58,674 nt of DNA from Lutibacter sp. B1 (GCF_012524075.1 NZ_JAAZUI010000021.1:1-58674); one strand, 5' to 3'; counted from the first letter of the stretch, positions 35,260 through 45,073 are shown. Notes: generated from the sequence alone by a model not told the origin. Program-made: numbers and translations.

Positions 35260-35296
35260 AAAAAAGCTATAAATACAATTGTTTATAGCTTTTTTT
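35260..35296 (+). terminator. Terminator after the acidic protein gene
   Basis: Stem aaaaaagctataaa / tttatagctttttt with an 8-nt loop. Confidence 0.85.
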
Positions 35297-35311
35297 GTAT
35301 GTAATTTAAAT

Positions 35312-35343
35312 AAAAAAAAAACCGAACGTTTAGTTCGGTTTTT
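35312..35343 (-). terminator. Terminator for the tRNA-Phe gene
   Basis: Stem aaaaaccgaac / gttcggttttt (35317-35327 with 35333-35343) with a 5-nt loop. On the minus strand a long T-run follows. It starts right after the tRNA 3' end. Confidence 0.85.
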
Positions 35344-35344
35344 A

Positions 35345-35420
35345 TGGTGGTGCCTCCAGGAATCGAACCAGGGACACAAGGATTTTCAGTCCTTTGCTCT
35401 ACCAACTGAGCTAAGGCACC
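35345..35420 (-). tRNA. tRNA-Phe (anticodon GAA)
   Basis: 76 nt including an encoded CCA end. The minus strand gives acceptor GGTGCCT paired with AGGCACC, D-arm GCTCAGTTGGTAGAGC, anticodon arm GGACTGAAAATCC (loop CTGAAAA, anticodon GAA), variable loop TTGTG, and T-arm CCTGGTTCGATTCCTGG. All stems pair as expected. It is followed by its own terminator and transcribed opposite to its neighbours. Confidence 0.97.
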
Positions 35421-35518
35421 ATCGCTTTAGCGGATGCAAATATAAACCTATTTTTTATACAATTCAAAACAATTTTAAAAAAATCTGTTGTATTTTTGGA
35501 GCTGATTTAAAAAAGAGG

Positions 35519-36241
35519 ATGAACTTAATAATAGATGTTGGAAATACAAGAATTAAAATAGCTGTTTTTGAAAATAGTGAAATGATTTATAATGAAGTGT
35601 TTACAAAAGTAAACTTCATGAAAAGTGTTTTTGATGTAATTGAAAAATATAATTGTAAATATGCAATTATTGCTTCTGTAGGTTCAATAAAAAAATCGGA
35701 AATTAATCTTTTAAAAAATAAAATCAACCTTATTGACCTTAATTTTGAGACTAAAATTCCGTTTAGAAATGAATATGAAACACCCCAAACGTTAGGTGTT
35801 GATAGAATTGCGTTGGTTTCTGCAGCAGTTTCAAAATATCCAAATAAAAACACTTTAATAATTGATGCAGGTACATGTATAACTTACGACTTTGTTGATG
35901 ATAAAGCGTGTTATCACGGAGGAGCAATTTCGCCCGGTATAAAAATGCGATATAAGGCGCTTAATAAGTTTACCCAAAAATTGCCACTTTTAGAACCTGA
36001 ATATATTGATGAGTTAATTGGGAATTCAACAAAAACAAGTATACATTTGGGGGTTATTAAAGGTGTTATAAGTGAAATTGATGGTTTTATTGAACAATAT
36101 AGAAAAAAAAATAAAGATTTAACAGTAGTTTTAACAGGTGGAGACGTTAATTTCTTGGCTAATAGATTAAAAAATAGCATATTTGCCAATCCTAATTTTT
36201 TATTAGAAGGATTGAACTCTATTTTGACATATAATATATAA
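35519..36241 (+). CDS. coaX: Type III pantothenate kinase
   Basis: 240 aa from the ATG at 35519. The frame stays open for 80 codons upstream, but that part runs across the antisense strand of the tRNA-Phe gene and is not coding. MNLIIDVGNTRIKIAVFEN is the ATP-binding start of the type III family, and NTLIIDAGTCITYDFVDD and SPGIKMRYKALNKFTQKLP are further signatures. VVLTGGDVNFLANRL lies near the end. It phosphorylates pantothenate, the first step of coenzyme A synthesis. The outer-membrane protein gene follows 3 bp downstream. Confidence 0.93.
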   Translation: MNLIIDVGNTRIKIAVFENSEMIYNEVFTKVNFMKSVFDVIEKYNCKYAIIASVGSIKKSEINLLKNKINLIDLNFETKIPFRNEYETPQTLGVDRIALVSAAVSKYPNKNTLIIDAGTCITYDFVDDKACYHGGAISPGIKMRYKALNKFTQKLPLLEPEYIDELIGNSTKTSIHLGVIKGVISEIDGFIEQYRKKNKDLTVVLTGGDVNFLANRLKNSIFANPNFLLEGLNSILTYNI

Positions 36242-36244
36242 TAA

Positions 36245-37525
36245 ATGATTAAAAAAATAATAGTAGTTATAACTCTATTTATATCAGTAGTAAGCATTGC
36301 TCAAAAAAATAATACATCAGCATATTCCTTTTTTGGTATTGGTGATAAAAATAATTCAAGTACTGTAGAACAGCTAAGTATGGGAGGTGTAGGTGTAACT
36401 TTGGCAGAAAGTTATCGTTTGAATTTATTGAATCCGGCTTCAAATGCGTCTTTAAGATTAACAACATATTCTTTAGCATTAGAAAATAAAAATACAAGGG
36501 CAAAAGACAGTAATGATAAACAACGAGCAGCAGCCACTTATTTGTCATATTTAGCAATGGGTATACCGTTAGGAGAAAAGGGAGGTTTAGTATTTGGTTT
36601 ATTGCCAAACTCTACTGTTGGATACTCGTTGTTGTCAAATAAATATGAAGGAGATGAGACTATTGAAGCTAGCCTATATGAAGGTGAAGGTGGCACAAAT
36701 AAAGTTTTTTTAGGAGTTGGATATAAGATTTTTAAAGGATTTAGCTTTGGTTTACAAGGTAATTATGTTTTTGGAAAAATAGAAAACAGTATTTTAAATC
36801 AGGTTAAAGATGCGTCTTTGGCAACAAAATACAAAACAGAATCAAATGTTGATGGATTTTCATTAAATGCAGGGATTCAATATAAAACCACATTAAAAAA
36901 TAAATTAAATTTGCATATTGGTGGAGCCTTTGAGTTTGGAAATGAAATTAATGCTGAAGGAAATGAATATTTATATTCTGTAATATTAAGCAATAGTGAA
37001 TCACCTAGAGATACAATTTTAAATAAAAAAAGTGATGGGAAATTAAAATCACCTTTAAAAACAACGTTAGGTGTTGGCATAGGAAAGCAAGATAAATGGT
37101 ATGCAGGAGTAGATTATAGTTTTCAAAATGCTTTGGAATTAAAAGGAGACGTTTTTGATAATTTTTCAAAAACTGATTACGATAATTATAGTAAAGTTTC
37201 TGTTGGTGGTTTTTATACTCCAAAAATTAACTCTATAACAAGTTATTGGGAAAGAGTTACTTATAGAGCGGGATTTAAATTTGAGAATACTGGGTTGTTG
37301 GTGGATTCATCAGGTAATGGAACTGATTTTACATCTATAAAAGATTTTGGCATATCTTTTGGTGTAGGATTACCAGTAACCAAACAATTATCTAGTTTAA
37401 ACTTTGGTTTTGAATTTGGAAAAAGAGGTAAAGCCACAAAAGGGTTAGTTGAAGAAAATTATTTTAATTTTAGATTAAGCCTTTCATTAAATGATAAATG
37501 GTTCAATAAAAGACAAATATTTTAA
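36245..37525 (+). CDS. Putative outer-membrane beta-barrel protein
   Basis: 426 aa. Signal peptide MIKKIIVVITLFISVVSIAQ. The mature part begins NTSAYSFFGIGDKN and has alternating hydrophobic strands with many Gly and aromatic residues (SMGGVGVTLAESYRLNLLNP, FSFGLQGNYVFGKI, KWYAGVDYSFQNAL), ending in a typical barrel strand, FNFRLSLSLNDKWF. This fits a FadL/OmpP1-like outer-membrane barrel. The function is unknown. It starts 3 bp after coaX and is followed 17 bp later by a TPR protein, part of a run leading to lptC. Confidence 0.75.
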   Translation: MIKKIIVVITLFISVVSIAQKNNTSAYSFFGIGDKNNSSTVEQLSMGGVGVTLAESYRLNLLNPASNASLRLTTYSLALENKNTRAKDSNDKQRAAATYLSYLAMGIPLGEKGGLVFGLLPNSTVGYSLLSNKYEGDETIEASLYEGEGGTNKVFLGVGYKIFKGFSFGLQGNYVFGKIENSILNQVKDASLATKYKTESNVDGFSLNAGIQYKTTLKNKLNLHIGGAFEFGNEINAEGNEYLYSVILSNSESPRDTILNKKSDGKLKSPLKTTLGVGIGKQDKWYAGVDYSFQNALELKGDVFDNFSKTDYDNYSKVSVGGFYTPKINSITSYWERVTYRAGFKFENTGLLVDSSGNGTDFTSIKDFGISFGVGLPVTKQLSSLNFGFEFGKRGKATKGLVEENYFNFRLSLSLNDKWFNKRQIF

Positions 37526-37542
37526 TTTAAAAGGATGAGAAG

Positions 37543-38889
37543 ATGAAAAAAATAAAAAAAACTTTAGCCTTATTATTTTTTATGATTTCAATACCGGTTG
37601 TATTTTCACAGGCAGACCAATGTCATATAAAATACAATTTGTTTAAAGGAGATTATAAAGCAAAAAAGTATGATGCAGCTTATGAAAATTGGATTTGGTG
37701 TATGGATAACTGCCCTACATTGTCAGTTAACATATATAAATTAGGTATTAAAATTGCTGAAGACAGATTGGCAAAAGCAACACCTGCCGAAAAACCAGCA
37801 GCTGAAAAACTTGTAGAGAGAGTTTATTTGCAACGTATAGAGCATTTCCCAAAAGACAAAGCAGACATCTACGATGATATGGCAACCTTCAAAGCCGAGC
37901 AAGGCGCTTCTGAAGACGAAGTTTATAGTTGGCTGGAAAAAGCTTTTAAAGAAGACCCAACTGCGTTAGGTTCTAAAAATATGTATAAATATTTTGATAT
38001 TATTTTAAATAGAAATAAAGATACTAATGCACAAAAAGTTTTTGATACTTATGATGAAGTAGGAGAAGGTCTTGAATTAAAAAGAGCTGAGTATTCTAAA
38101 AAAATTGATGCTATTAATGCTAAAGATTCAACAAGTTTAAGTGCAAAGGACAAAAAGAACAGAGATTTATATCAGCAAATTTTAACTAACCTTACATTAG
38201 TTGAATCAGGATTGGATGCAAAAATATCTGAAATTTCTACTTGTGAGAACTTGATACCTTTAAATAAAAAATATTTTGAAGAGAAGAAAAATGATCCTGT
38301 GTGGTTAAAAAGAGCAGTGTCAAGAATGTATAATAAAGAATGTACTGATGATCCTTTTTATGATACTTTGGTAGAAGCTTATGTTCATGCAGACCCTTCT
38401 CCTCAAGCATCTGTATTTTATGCAGGTATTTTAATGAAAAAAGGAGAAACAAATAAAGCGATGGATTATTTTAAGAAAGCCGTAGATCAAGAAACAGATT
38501 CTTATAAGAAAGCCGGAAATTTATTGAAAATTGCTCAAATTTTGAGTAAAAAAGGTCAAAAAAGCGAAGCAAGAAGTTATTGTTATAAAGCATTACAATA
38601 CCAACCGACTATGGGTAATGCTTACCTGTTAATTTCAACTATGTACGCTTCAAGTGCAAATTCTTGTGGTACCGATATTGTTTCAAAAAGAATGGTATAT
38701 GTGGCAGCTTTAAATATGGCTGTTAAAGCAAAATCTATTGACCCAAGTGTAAGTAGTTTAGCTAATAAATTAATATCTAGTTATTCTCAAAATATACCTT
38801 CTAAAAAAGATCTGTTTGTAGCAGGTGTTCAATCTGGTTCTACACATAGAATTGGATGTTGGATTAACGAAACAGTTAGAGTTCCATAA
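37543..38889 (+). CDS. Exported TPR-containing protein
   Basis: 448 aa. Signal peptide KKTLALLFFMISIPVVFSQ. TPR-like helix pairs are clear from about 300 on: FYAGILMKKGETNKAMDYFK, KKAGNLLKIAQILSKKGQKS and YCYKALQYQPTMGNAYLLI. The N-terminal half has QCHIKYNLFKGDYKAKKYD and WIWCMDNCPT, also repeat-like. Paired Cys residues in the mature protein suggest disulfides. It is likely a periplasmic or outer-membrane-associated scaffold. Function is not established; position before lptC hints at envelope biogenesis. Confidence 0.75.
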   Translation: MKKIKKTLALLFFMISIPVVFSQADQCHIKYNLFKGDYKAKKYDAAYENWIWCMDNCPTLSVNIYKLGIKIAEDRLAKATPAEKPAAEKLVERVYLQRIEHFPKDKADIYDDMATFKAEQGASEDEVYSWLEKAFKEDPTALGSKNMYKYFDIILNRNKDTNAQKVFDTYDEVGEGLELKRAEYSKKIDAINAKDSTSLSAKDKKNRDLYQQILTNLTLVESGLDAKISEISTCENLIPLNKKYFEEKKNDPVWLKRAVSRMYNKECTDDPFYDTLVEAYVHADPSPQASVFYAGILMKKGETNKAMDYFKKAVDQETDSYKKAGNLLKIAQILSKKGQKSEARSYCYKALQYQPTMGNAYLLISTMYASSANSCGTDIVSKRMVYVAALNMAVKAKSIDPSVSSLANKLISSYSQNIPSKKDLFVAGVQSGSTHRIGCWINETVRVP

Positions 38890-38915
38890 AATTAGATTTA
38901 AAATTTTAGAATTGA

Positions 38916-38923
38916 TATATTTG
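38916..38923 (+). promoter_or_regulatory. Possible promoter element directly before lptC
   Basis: TATATTTG, an exact match to the -7 element, ending 4 bp before the lptC ATG. If used, the transcript would begin at or very near the AUG. The -33 box is weak. Confidence 0.35.
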
Positions 38924-38927
38924 TTGA

Positions 38928-39488
38928 ATGACAAAATCAATTGTACATAAAATAAAAAACATTGCTGTTGTTTTAACAACAGCAATGTTTTTTTCATGCA
39001 CTAATGATATTAAAGAGATTAGGGATTTTTTAGCTGATAAAAACTTACCAATAGGAGAGGCGTATAATATTAATCATGTTCATACAGATTCAGGGAGAGT
39101 TGATATTAAAATGAAAGCGCCTTTAATGCTTGATTTTAGTAATAGAGATAAGCATCCTTATTCAGAATTTCCAAAAGGAATTAAAATTTCAACCATTGAA
39201 AAGAATGGAGATTCGGTTACTATTGAAGGAAGTTATGCTAAAAGTTATAGCAATACGGAAGTGTCTGAAATTAGAGATAATGTTATAATTTATAACTATG
39301 CACAAAAGCATAAGCTAATTACTGATCAGGTTTATTGGGATCAAAAAACACATTATTTTTTTACAGAAAAAAAGTTTATTTTTTATACCTTGACCGATAC
39401 CATTTATGGAACCGGTTTTGAAGCGTCAGAAGATTTAAAAACGTGGTGGGTTAAAAATCAGAGTGGAGTTATAAACGTTAGAGAATAA
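38928..39488 (+). CDS. lptC: LPS export protein LptC (lipoprotein form)
   Basis: 186 aa. Short basic N-terminus, hydrophobic stretch and FFSCTND, a lipobox-like end with Cys at about 25. The mature part has the LptC pattern of beta strands: SGRVDIKMKAPLMLDFSN, GIKISTIEKNGDSVTIEGSY and TDTIYGTGFEAS, which belongs to the LptC/LptA beta-jellyroll. LptC bridges the inner-membrane LPS exporter with the periplasmic LptA. A perfect 18-bp hairpin lies in the signal-peptide codons (38955-38992), so this start region has an additional role or is an artefact of composition. The next gene starts 3 bp after the stop. Confidence 0.82.
   Translation: MTKSIVHKIKNIAVVLTTAMFFSCTNDIKEIRDFLADKNLPIGEAYNINHVHTDSGRVDIKMKAPLMLDFSNRDKHPYSEFPKGIKISTIEKNGDSVTIEGSYAKSYSNTEVSEIRDNVIIYNYAQKHKLITDQVYWDQKTHYFFTEKKFIFYTLTDTIYGTGFEASEDLKTWWVKNQSGVINVRE
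38955..38994 (+). terminator. Terminator-like hairpin inside the lptC coding start
   Basis: Perfect 18-bp inverted repeat: 38955-38972 with 38975-38992, 2-nt loop, then T residues; the core is acattgctgttgtt. It has the shape of a strong intrinsic terminator but lies at codons 10-22 of lptC. It could end transcripts from the TPR gene or attenuate lptC. Confidence 0.55.
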
Positions 39489-39491
39489 ATA

Positions 39492-39680
39492 ATGCAAAAA
39501 ATTTGGAAAGTATTTGAAATAGGGTATTTAATAATAGCAGTAGTTTTTATTATAGAAACTATTTTAAATTGGAACTCAAACAGAGAGCGAGCATATTTAA
39601 TGTTGGTTTTTTCGGTACTGGCAGTTTTTATGTATTTTTTTAGAAAGCATTTCAGAAAAAAAAATAAAAATAGAAATTAA
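39492..39680 (+). CDS. Small membrane protein of unknown function
   Basis: 62 aa with two hydrophobic helices: ~5-22 (VFEIGYLIIAVVFIIETIL) and ~32-50 (AYLMLVFSVLAVFMYFF), with a basic tail RKHFRKKNKNRN. It lies 3 bp after lptC and 5 bp before the CNNM/CBS gene. The same gene order is seen in related flavobacteria as I know them, so it is likely real. No function is visible. Confidence 0.7.
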   Translation: MQKIWKVFEIGYLIIAVVFIIETILNWNSNRERAYLMLVFSVLAVFMYFFRKHFRKKNKNRN

Positions 39681-39685
39681 ATAAA

Positions 39686-40951
39686 TTGGAACTTCAAATA
39701 GCAGTAATATTAATTTCAATTTTACTATCGGCTTTTTTCTCAGGAATGGAAATAGCTTATGTTTCTTCAAATAAGTTTCAGGTAGAGCTACAGAAAAAAA
39801 AGGAAGGTTTTGTTTCTAAAATATTAACTAAACTTACTTCGAAATCATCAAAATTTATAACAACAATGTTAGTGGGCAATAATATTGCTTTGGTTGTTTA
39901 TAGTTTTTTTATGGGTGAACTTATTACAGGATTATTACCTGTTTCTAATTTAAATGAGTTTACAATATTACTAATTCAAACAGTAGTTTCAACTTTAATA
40001 ATATTAGTAACAGCAGAGTTTTTACCAAAAGCAATTTTTAGAATTTATGCAAATGAAATGTTATGGTTTTTTGCACCGTTTGCTTATTTTTTTTATATAA
40101 TATTTCATTTTATTTCTGATTTTATCACAGTTATTTCTGATTTTTTATTGAAACTGTTTTTCAATACAACAAAAGATGTTAAACAAACGGAGTTTAGTAA
40201 AGAAGAACTAGGAAATTACATTACAGAACAATTAGGACATGCAAACGATAGTGAAGAGGTAGATTCTGAAATACAGATATTTCAAAATGCGTTGGAATTT
40301 GATAATGTAAAGGCAAGAGAAATTATGATTCCCAGAACCGAAATAGTTGCTGTAGATATTAATGAAAGTATAACTAACCTAAAAAAACTATTTGTTAAAA
40401 CAGGTTACTCAAAAATATTGGTTTATAGAAGTTCGTTAGATGATGTTGTAGGCTATGCGCATGCATTCGAGTTGTTTAAAAGGCCTAAAAACATACGTTC
40501 AATGATACTGCCGGTAGAGTTTGTGCCGGAAAGTATGATGATAAATAATGTGCTTAATGTTTTAATAAAGAAGAAAAAAAGCATATCAGTTGTTTTAGAT
40601 GAATTTGGAGGTACTTCAGGCATTATAACTGTTGAAGATATTGTTGAAGAACTTTTTGGAGAAATTATAGATGAACACGATACTGTAGAATTATTGGAAA
40701 ATAAAATCAATAACAGAGAATTTGAGTTCTCCGCACGTTTGGAGGTAGATTATTTAAATGAAACGTACGATTTGAATATTGAAGAAAATGAAGCCTACGA
40801 AACCTTAGGCGGTTTTATTGTTTATTTTAATGAAGATATTCCAAAAGAAGGTGAAATAATTGAAATAAATAACTTGCAATTTGAAATGCTGAAGGTAGAT
40901 TCTTCTAAAATTATGGAAGTTTATCTAAAAGTTTTAGACAAAGCAGATTGA
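39686..40951 (+). CDS. CNNM-domain/CBS-pair membrane protein (HlyC/CorC family)
   Basis: 421 aa from a TTG start. Domains: CNNM membrane domain at ~1-190 (LLSAFFSGMEIAYVSSNKFQ, MLVGNNIALVVYSF, LVTAEFLPKAIFRIYAN), two CBS motifs at ~205-335 (NVKAREIMIPRTEIVAVD, SISVVLDEFGGTSGIITVED) and the CorC_HlyC C-terminal domain (LGGFIVYFNEDIPKEGE). These proteins are linked to Mg2+/Co2+ efflux; the older name hemolysin is misleading. A mistaken assignment as transporter of a specific ion cannot be excluded. Tight spacing with the small membrane gene suggests co-transcription. Confidence 0.9.
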   Translation: MELQIAVILISILLSAFFSGMEIAYVSSNKFQVELQKKKEGFVSKILTKLTSKSSKFITTMLVGNNIALVVYSFFMGELITGLLPVSNLNEFTILLIQTVVSTLIILVTAEFLPKAIFRIYANEMLWFFAPFAYFFYIIFHFISDFITVISDFLLKLFFNTTKDVKQTEFSKEELGNYITEQLGHANDSEEVDSEIQIFQNALEFDNVKAREIMIPRTEIVAVDINESITNLKKLFVKTGYSKILVYRSSLDDVVGYAHAFELFKRPKNIRSMILPVEFVPESMMINNVLNVLIKKKKSISVVLDEFGGTSGIITVEDIVEELFGEIIDEHDTVELLENKINNREFEFSARLEVDYLNETYDLNIEENEAYETLGGFIVYFNEDIPKEGEIIEINNLQFEMLKVDSSKIMEVYLKVLDKAD

Positions 40952-41065
40952 TTCATAATTTTTACTCAAAATAAGCCTTTTTTCATAATTAATATTAATT
41001 AATTCACTTTCATAATTAAATACTAAATCGTATTTTCGCACACTATAATTAAAAGAAATATTATA

Positions 41066-43228
41066 ATGGCAATTTTATCAAAAATTAGAGATCGTTCAAT
41101 GTTCTTAATCCTTATTGTAGGATTGGCGCTATTTGCATTTGTACTTGATCCTAGCTCAATTCAACAATTTTTTAGTTCAAGCAAAGTAAATGCTGTAGGA
41201 GAAGTTAATGGCGAGGAAATTGACAGAGAAGAATTTGCACGTGAAGTAGAGAATTATAGAACACAATCAGGTGGTAGAGCAACGCAAATGCAAGCTGTAA
41301 ATGCTGTTTGGAATTCTATGATAAGTGAAAAAATATTTGAAAGTCAGTTGGAAAAAGCAGGTATTGTTGTTGGAGAAAAAGATATTTGGGACGCAATGGT
41401 TGCTTTGCCTGAAATTCAAAATTCACCTTTATTTAGAAATGAAGCAAATCTTTTTAATGAAGAAAAGCTAAAAGAATATATAGCGAATATGAAAGATGAT
41501 GCTGAAGCAGGAAATAGTACTGCATGGCTAAATTGGTTAGAAACTGAAAAAAGAATTAAGCAAAACTTACAACGTCAGGCTTATACTTCATTAGTTTCAG
41601 CAGGTTTAGGAGTTTCTTTAGAAGAAGGGAAAAGAGATTATTTGTACAATAATACTAAAATGGACGCTCAATATGTATACATTCCTTATACATCAATACC
41701 AGATAGTTTAGTTACAATAACTAAGGGTGAAATTGAAAAATATGTAAATGAAAATCCGGCTAAATTTAAACCTGAGGCAACACGCTCTTTACAATATATT
41801 AAATTAAATATTGAGCCATCAGAAGCTGATGATGCAGAAGTTAAACAAACTGTAGAGAATTTTATTGAAGATAGAGAAGAATACAGTAACGCAGCTAAAA
41901 CTACCGTTAAAATTGCAGGATTAAAAAATGCTACACACTACGAAGTTTTTTTAAATGACAATAAATCTGATTTGTCTTTTGATAATAGTTATAAATATAA
42001 AAGTCAGGTAGCTTCAATTGTAGCGGATGCTATTTTTGATGCTTCTGAAGGAGATGTTGTAGGTCCATATAAAGATAACGGGTACTATAAAATTTCTAAA
42101 GTAGTTGAAGTTATACAATTGCCGGACTCGGTTAAATCAAGCCATATATTAGTTCCTTATTCAGGATCAACCAGATCTACATCAACAAAAACTAAAGAAG
42201 AAGCCAAAAAAACAGCTGATAGTATATTTGCATTGGTAAAAAATAATAAAACTAAATTTACTGAAATAGCTGATGAAATAAATACTGATGGAACAAAAGG
42301 TAAAGGTGGTGATATAGGTTGGATTCGTAAAAATCAAGCTTTCTCTCAGTCTTTTGATAAAGATTTTGCTGAATTTATTTATAAGAACAAAACAGGAAGT
42401 ATAGATGTGGTTGAAACTTCTTTTGGTTTTCATATTATTAGAATAGATGAGCAAACAAAACCTGAAAAGGCTGTTAAGTTAGCAACATTTGGACGTATAA
42501 TTGAAGCTTCTGAAGAAACTGAAAATAAGATATTTGAGCAAGCAGAGACCATAGCATCTAAATTAGCAGATGGTGTTAAGTTAAAAGAAATAGCTTCTGA
42601 AAATGATTATAAAATTCAATCTGCTTTAAATTTAAAAGTTTTAGACGAAAATATTCCTGGATTAAGTAATCAACGTCATGTTGTAACTTGGGCTTTTGAC
42701 AGCGAAAGAGAAATTGGTGACTCAAAACGTTTTGATGTTGATATTTTAGGAAAAAGAGCTTATGCTGTTGTTCTTTTAAGTGGTAAAACTGAAAAAGATG
42801 GTTCTGCTGTAAATTCAGAAGTAATTTCAAAAGTTAGACCTGAATTAATAAATAAGAAAAAAGCAGCATTGATTAAAGGAAAGATGAATGGAAACTCTTT
42901 AGAAGAAATTGCTAAAAATAATAATAGCACTATTAGGTCTGCTTCATCAGTTACATTAGCAAGTCCGCTACTTTCAGGTGTAGGAAACGAACCGGCTGTT
43001 GTTGGAGCAATGTCTACAATTAAATTAGATGAAATTTCTGATAAAATTGAAGGACAAAAAGGAGTATTTATGGTTAAGGTTACAAAACGTGAGACTCCTG
43101 TTGAATTAGAAAATTACGATACTTTTCGTAAAAAGATATTAGGTAATTTAAAAGGAAGGGAATACCAATTATATAAAGTATTACAAGAAACAGCCGATAT
43201 TGAAGATTACAGAGCTAAATTCTTTTAA
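41066..43228 (+). CDS. ppiD: Membrane-anchored peptidyl-prolyl isomerase/chaperone (PpiD/SurA type)
   Basis: 720 aa. A single N-terminal membrane helix, MFLILIVGLALFAFVLDP, places the rest in the periplasm. The SurA-like N-terminal domain has VNGEEIDREEFAREVENYR. A parvulin domain near 345-460 carries KSSHILVPYSGSTRST, TDGTKGKGGDIGWIRKNQAF and GFHIIRIDEQTK. The long C-terminal part is helical. PpiD-type proteins help fold outer-membrane proteins as they leave the Sec channel. The likely promoter, TATTTTCG, is some 30 bp upstream of the start. Confidence 0.9.
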   Translation: MAILSKIRDRSMFLILIVGLALFAFVLDPSSIQQFFSSSKVNAVGEVNGEEIDREEFAREVENYRTQSGGRATQMQAVNAVWNSMISEKIFESQLEKAGIVVGEKDIWDAMVALPEIQNSPLFRNEANLFNEEKLKEYIANMKDDAEAGNSTAWLNWLETEKRIKQNLQRQAYTSLVSAGLGVSLEEGKRDYLYNNTKMDAQYVYIPYTSIPDSLVTITKGEIEKYVNENPAKFKPEATRSLQYIKLNIEPSEADDAEVKQTVENFIEDREEYSNAAKTTVKIAGLKNATHYEVFLNDNKSDLSFDNSYKYKSQVASIVADAIFDASEGDVVGPYKDNGYYKISKVVEVIQLPDSVKSSHILVPYSGSTRSTSTKTKEEAKKTADSIFALVKNNKTKFTEIADEINTDGTKGKGGDIGWIRKNQAFSQSFDKDFAEFIYKNKTGSIDVVETSFGFHIIRIDEQTKPEKAVKLATFGRIIEASEETENKIFEQAETIASKLADGVKLKEIASENDYKIQSALNLKVLDENIPGLSNQRHVVTWAFDSEREIGDSKRFDVDILGKRAYAVVLLSGKTEKDGSAVNSEVISKVRPELINKKKAALIKGKMNGNSLEEIAKNNNSTIRSASSVTLASPLLSGVGNEPAVVGAMSTIKLDEISDKIEGQKGVFMVKVTKRETPVELENYDTFRKKILGNLKGREYQLYKVLQETADIEDYRAKFF

Positions 43229-43251
43229 ATTATATTTAAAAGTATGAAAAT

Positions 43252-43281
43252 AAAAAAGCGAGCTTAAATGCTCGCTTTTTT
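43252..43281. terminator. Bidirectional terminator between ppiD and rho
   Basis: Perfect 12-bp stem aaaaaagcgagc / gctcgctttttt with a 6-nt loop, flanked by A and T runs on both strands. Confidence 0.9.
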
Positions 43282-43304
43282 ATTTTATATAGTTAAGAGT
43301 TATT

Positions 43305-44972
43305 TTATCCATTCATTGAGATTAAAAACTCTTCATTAGAAGTTGTATATTGAATTTTATCTTTAATAAATTCCATAGCTTCAACAGGATTCATATCGGC
43401 CAAATATTTTCGTAATACCCACATTCTTTGTACTGTTTTAGCATCTAAAAGTAAATCGTCTCTACGAGTACTTGATTTAACTAAATCAATAGCAGGGTAA
43501 ATTCTTCGGTTAGCAATATTTCTTTCTAATTGTAATTCCATATTACCTGTTCCCTTAAATTCTTCAAAAATAACTTCGTCCATTTTTGAACCTGTTTCGG
43601 TTAATGCCGTTGCAATAATAGATAACGAACCTCCATTTTCAATATTACGAGCAGCACCAAAGAAACGTTTTGGCTTATGTAAAGCGTTGGCATCAATACC
43701 TCCCGATAAAATTTTACCGGAAGCAGGAGCTACAGTATTGTATGCTCTAGCTAAACGCGTAATAGAATCTAATAAAATTACAACATCGTGCCCACATTCT
43801 ACCAATCGTTTAGCTTTTTCTAAAACAATATTAGCTACTCTTACGTGTTTGTCGGCAGGTTCATCAAAAGTTGAAGCCACAACTTCTCCTTTAACACTAC
43901 GTTGCATATCTGTAACCTCTTCAGGTCTTTCGTCAATTAATAAAATAATTTGATACACTTCAGGGTGATTTGCAGCTATTGAGTTTGCAATATCTTTAAG
44001 AAGCATTGTTTTACCTGTTTTTGGTTGAGAAACAATCATACCTCTTTGACCTTTTCCTAATGGTGAAAATAGGTCAATAATTCTAGTTGATAAAGTACTC
44101 GATCTTCCTGCTAAATTAAATTTTTCTTGAGGGAAAAGCGGAGTCAAATGTTCAAAAGAAACACGGTCTCTCACAACATTTGGGGGTAAACCATTAATTT
44201 TTGATACTCTAATTAATGGAAAATATTTTTCTCCTTCTTTAGGTGGTCTAACAATACCTTTAACAGTATCTCCGGTTTTTAAACCAAATAATTTAATTTG
44301 AGATTGAGATAAGTAAATGTCATCTGGTGATGATAAATAATTATAATCTGAAGAGCGTAAAAAACCATATCCATCAGGCATCATTTCTAAAACCCCTTCA
44401 CTTTCAATTATTCCCTCAAATTCATAATCCGGATCTCTATATCTGTTTCCATTAGATCTTTGTTGTTGGTTTTTTGGGTCCTTTTGTTGCCTTGTTTGAG
44501 GCTTATTTTGTGGTCTGGGTTTATTTACCTGTTTAGGTTGAACCTGTTTTTTTTCTTGTTGATTATTTGAAGTGTCAACTTTGTTTTCTGTAGTAACAGT
44601 ATTTTTTTTAGAATCTGGTATCACTGTATCAGAGTTAGTAGTTTGTTTTACGTGTTGTCTAACTTCTTTAGTAGCTTTAGGAACATTAACTTTGGTTTCT
44701 GTTACATTTTCTTTTTCAGGAAGTTTAGTAGGTATAGCCTTGTTTTCTTTGTTAGGAGACACTTTCTTTTGTATTCTTCTACGTTTAGGCTTATTTTCAT
44801 TTGTTAAAGGCTCTTGTTTTGCAATTTTTGTTGGTTTAGCTGCCTGTATGTCTAAAATTAAATATATTAAATCTAATTTTTTTAACTGACTATATTTTTT
44901 TGCTCCAATTGTTTTTGCAATCTCTTGTAATTCCACAAGAGTTTTCTCCTTTAGTTGGGAAATTTCAAACAT
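43305..44972 (-). CDS. rho: Transcription termination factor Rho with polar N-terminal insert
   Basis: 555 aa. Rho_N helix domain first ([20 protein letters not shown]), then ~130 residues rich in Gln, Asn, Lys and Pro, the kind of disordered insert typical of Bacteroidota Rho. The cold-shock RNA-binding domain follows ([20 protein letters not shown]), then the RecA-type ATPase with Walker [14 protein letters not shown], arginine-finger region and Q loop [19 protein letters not shown]. It is a hexameric RNA translocase that ends transcription. A hairpin lies in its leader at 45074-45103. Confidence 0.95.
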   Translation of the reverse strand: MFEISQLKEKTLVELQEIAKTIGAKKYSQLKKLDLIYLILDIQAAKPTKIAKQEPLTNENKPKRRRIQKKVSPNKENKAIPTKLPEKENVTETKVNVPKATKEVRQHVKQTTNSDTVIPDSKKNTVTTENKVDTSNNQQEKKQVQPKQVNKPRPQNKPQTRQQKDPKNQQQRSNGNRYRDPDYEFEGIIESEGVLEMMPDGYGFLRSSDYNYLSSPDDIYLSQSQIKLFGLKTGDTVKGIVRPPKEGEKYFPLIRVSKINGLPPNVVRDRVSFEHLTPLFPQEKFNLAGRSSTLSTRIIDLFSPLGKGQRGMIVSQPKTGKTMLLKDIANSIAANHPEVYQIILLIDERPEEVTDMQRSVKGEVVASTFDEPADKHVRVANIVLEKAKRLVECGHDVVILLDSITRLARAYNTVAPASGKILSGGIDANALHKPKRFFGAARNIENGGSLSIIATALTETGSKMDEVIFEEFKGTGNMELQLERNIANRRIYPAIDLVKSSTRRDDLLLDAKTVQRMWVLRKYLADMNPVEAMEFIKDKIQYTTSNEEFLISMNG

Positions 44973-45073
44973 TATGTTAATTTGTAATAATTGTTAATGT
45001 ATTAATATTTTCTTCTTGTTATATTAAGAATATTATTGTGAATTATAAGTGGTGATAGTTGTTTTAGTTGTAG

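Noticed and set aside
35279-35518. Upstream extension of the coaX reading frame by 80 codons
   Set aside because: This stretch crosses the tRNA-Phe gene on the other strand and the type III kinase family begins at MNLIIDVGNT, so the start is 35519.
44572-44889. 105-codon hydrophobic frame antisense to rho
   Set aside because: It lies opposite the low-complexity insert of Rho, whose Lys/Gln-rich codons read as hydrophobic residues on the other strand.
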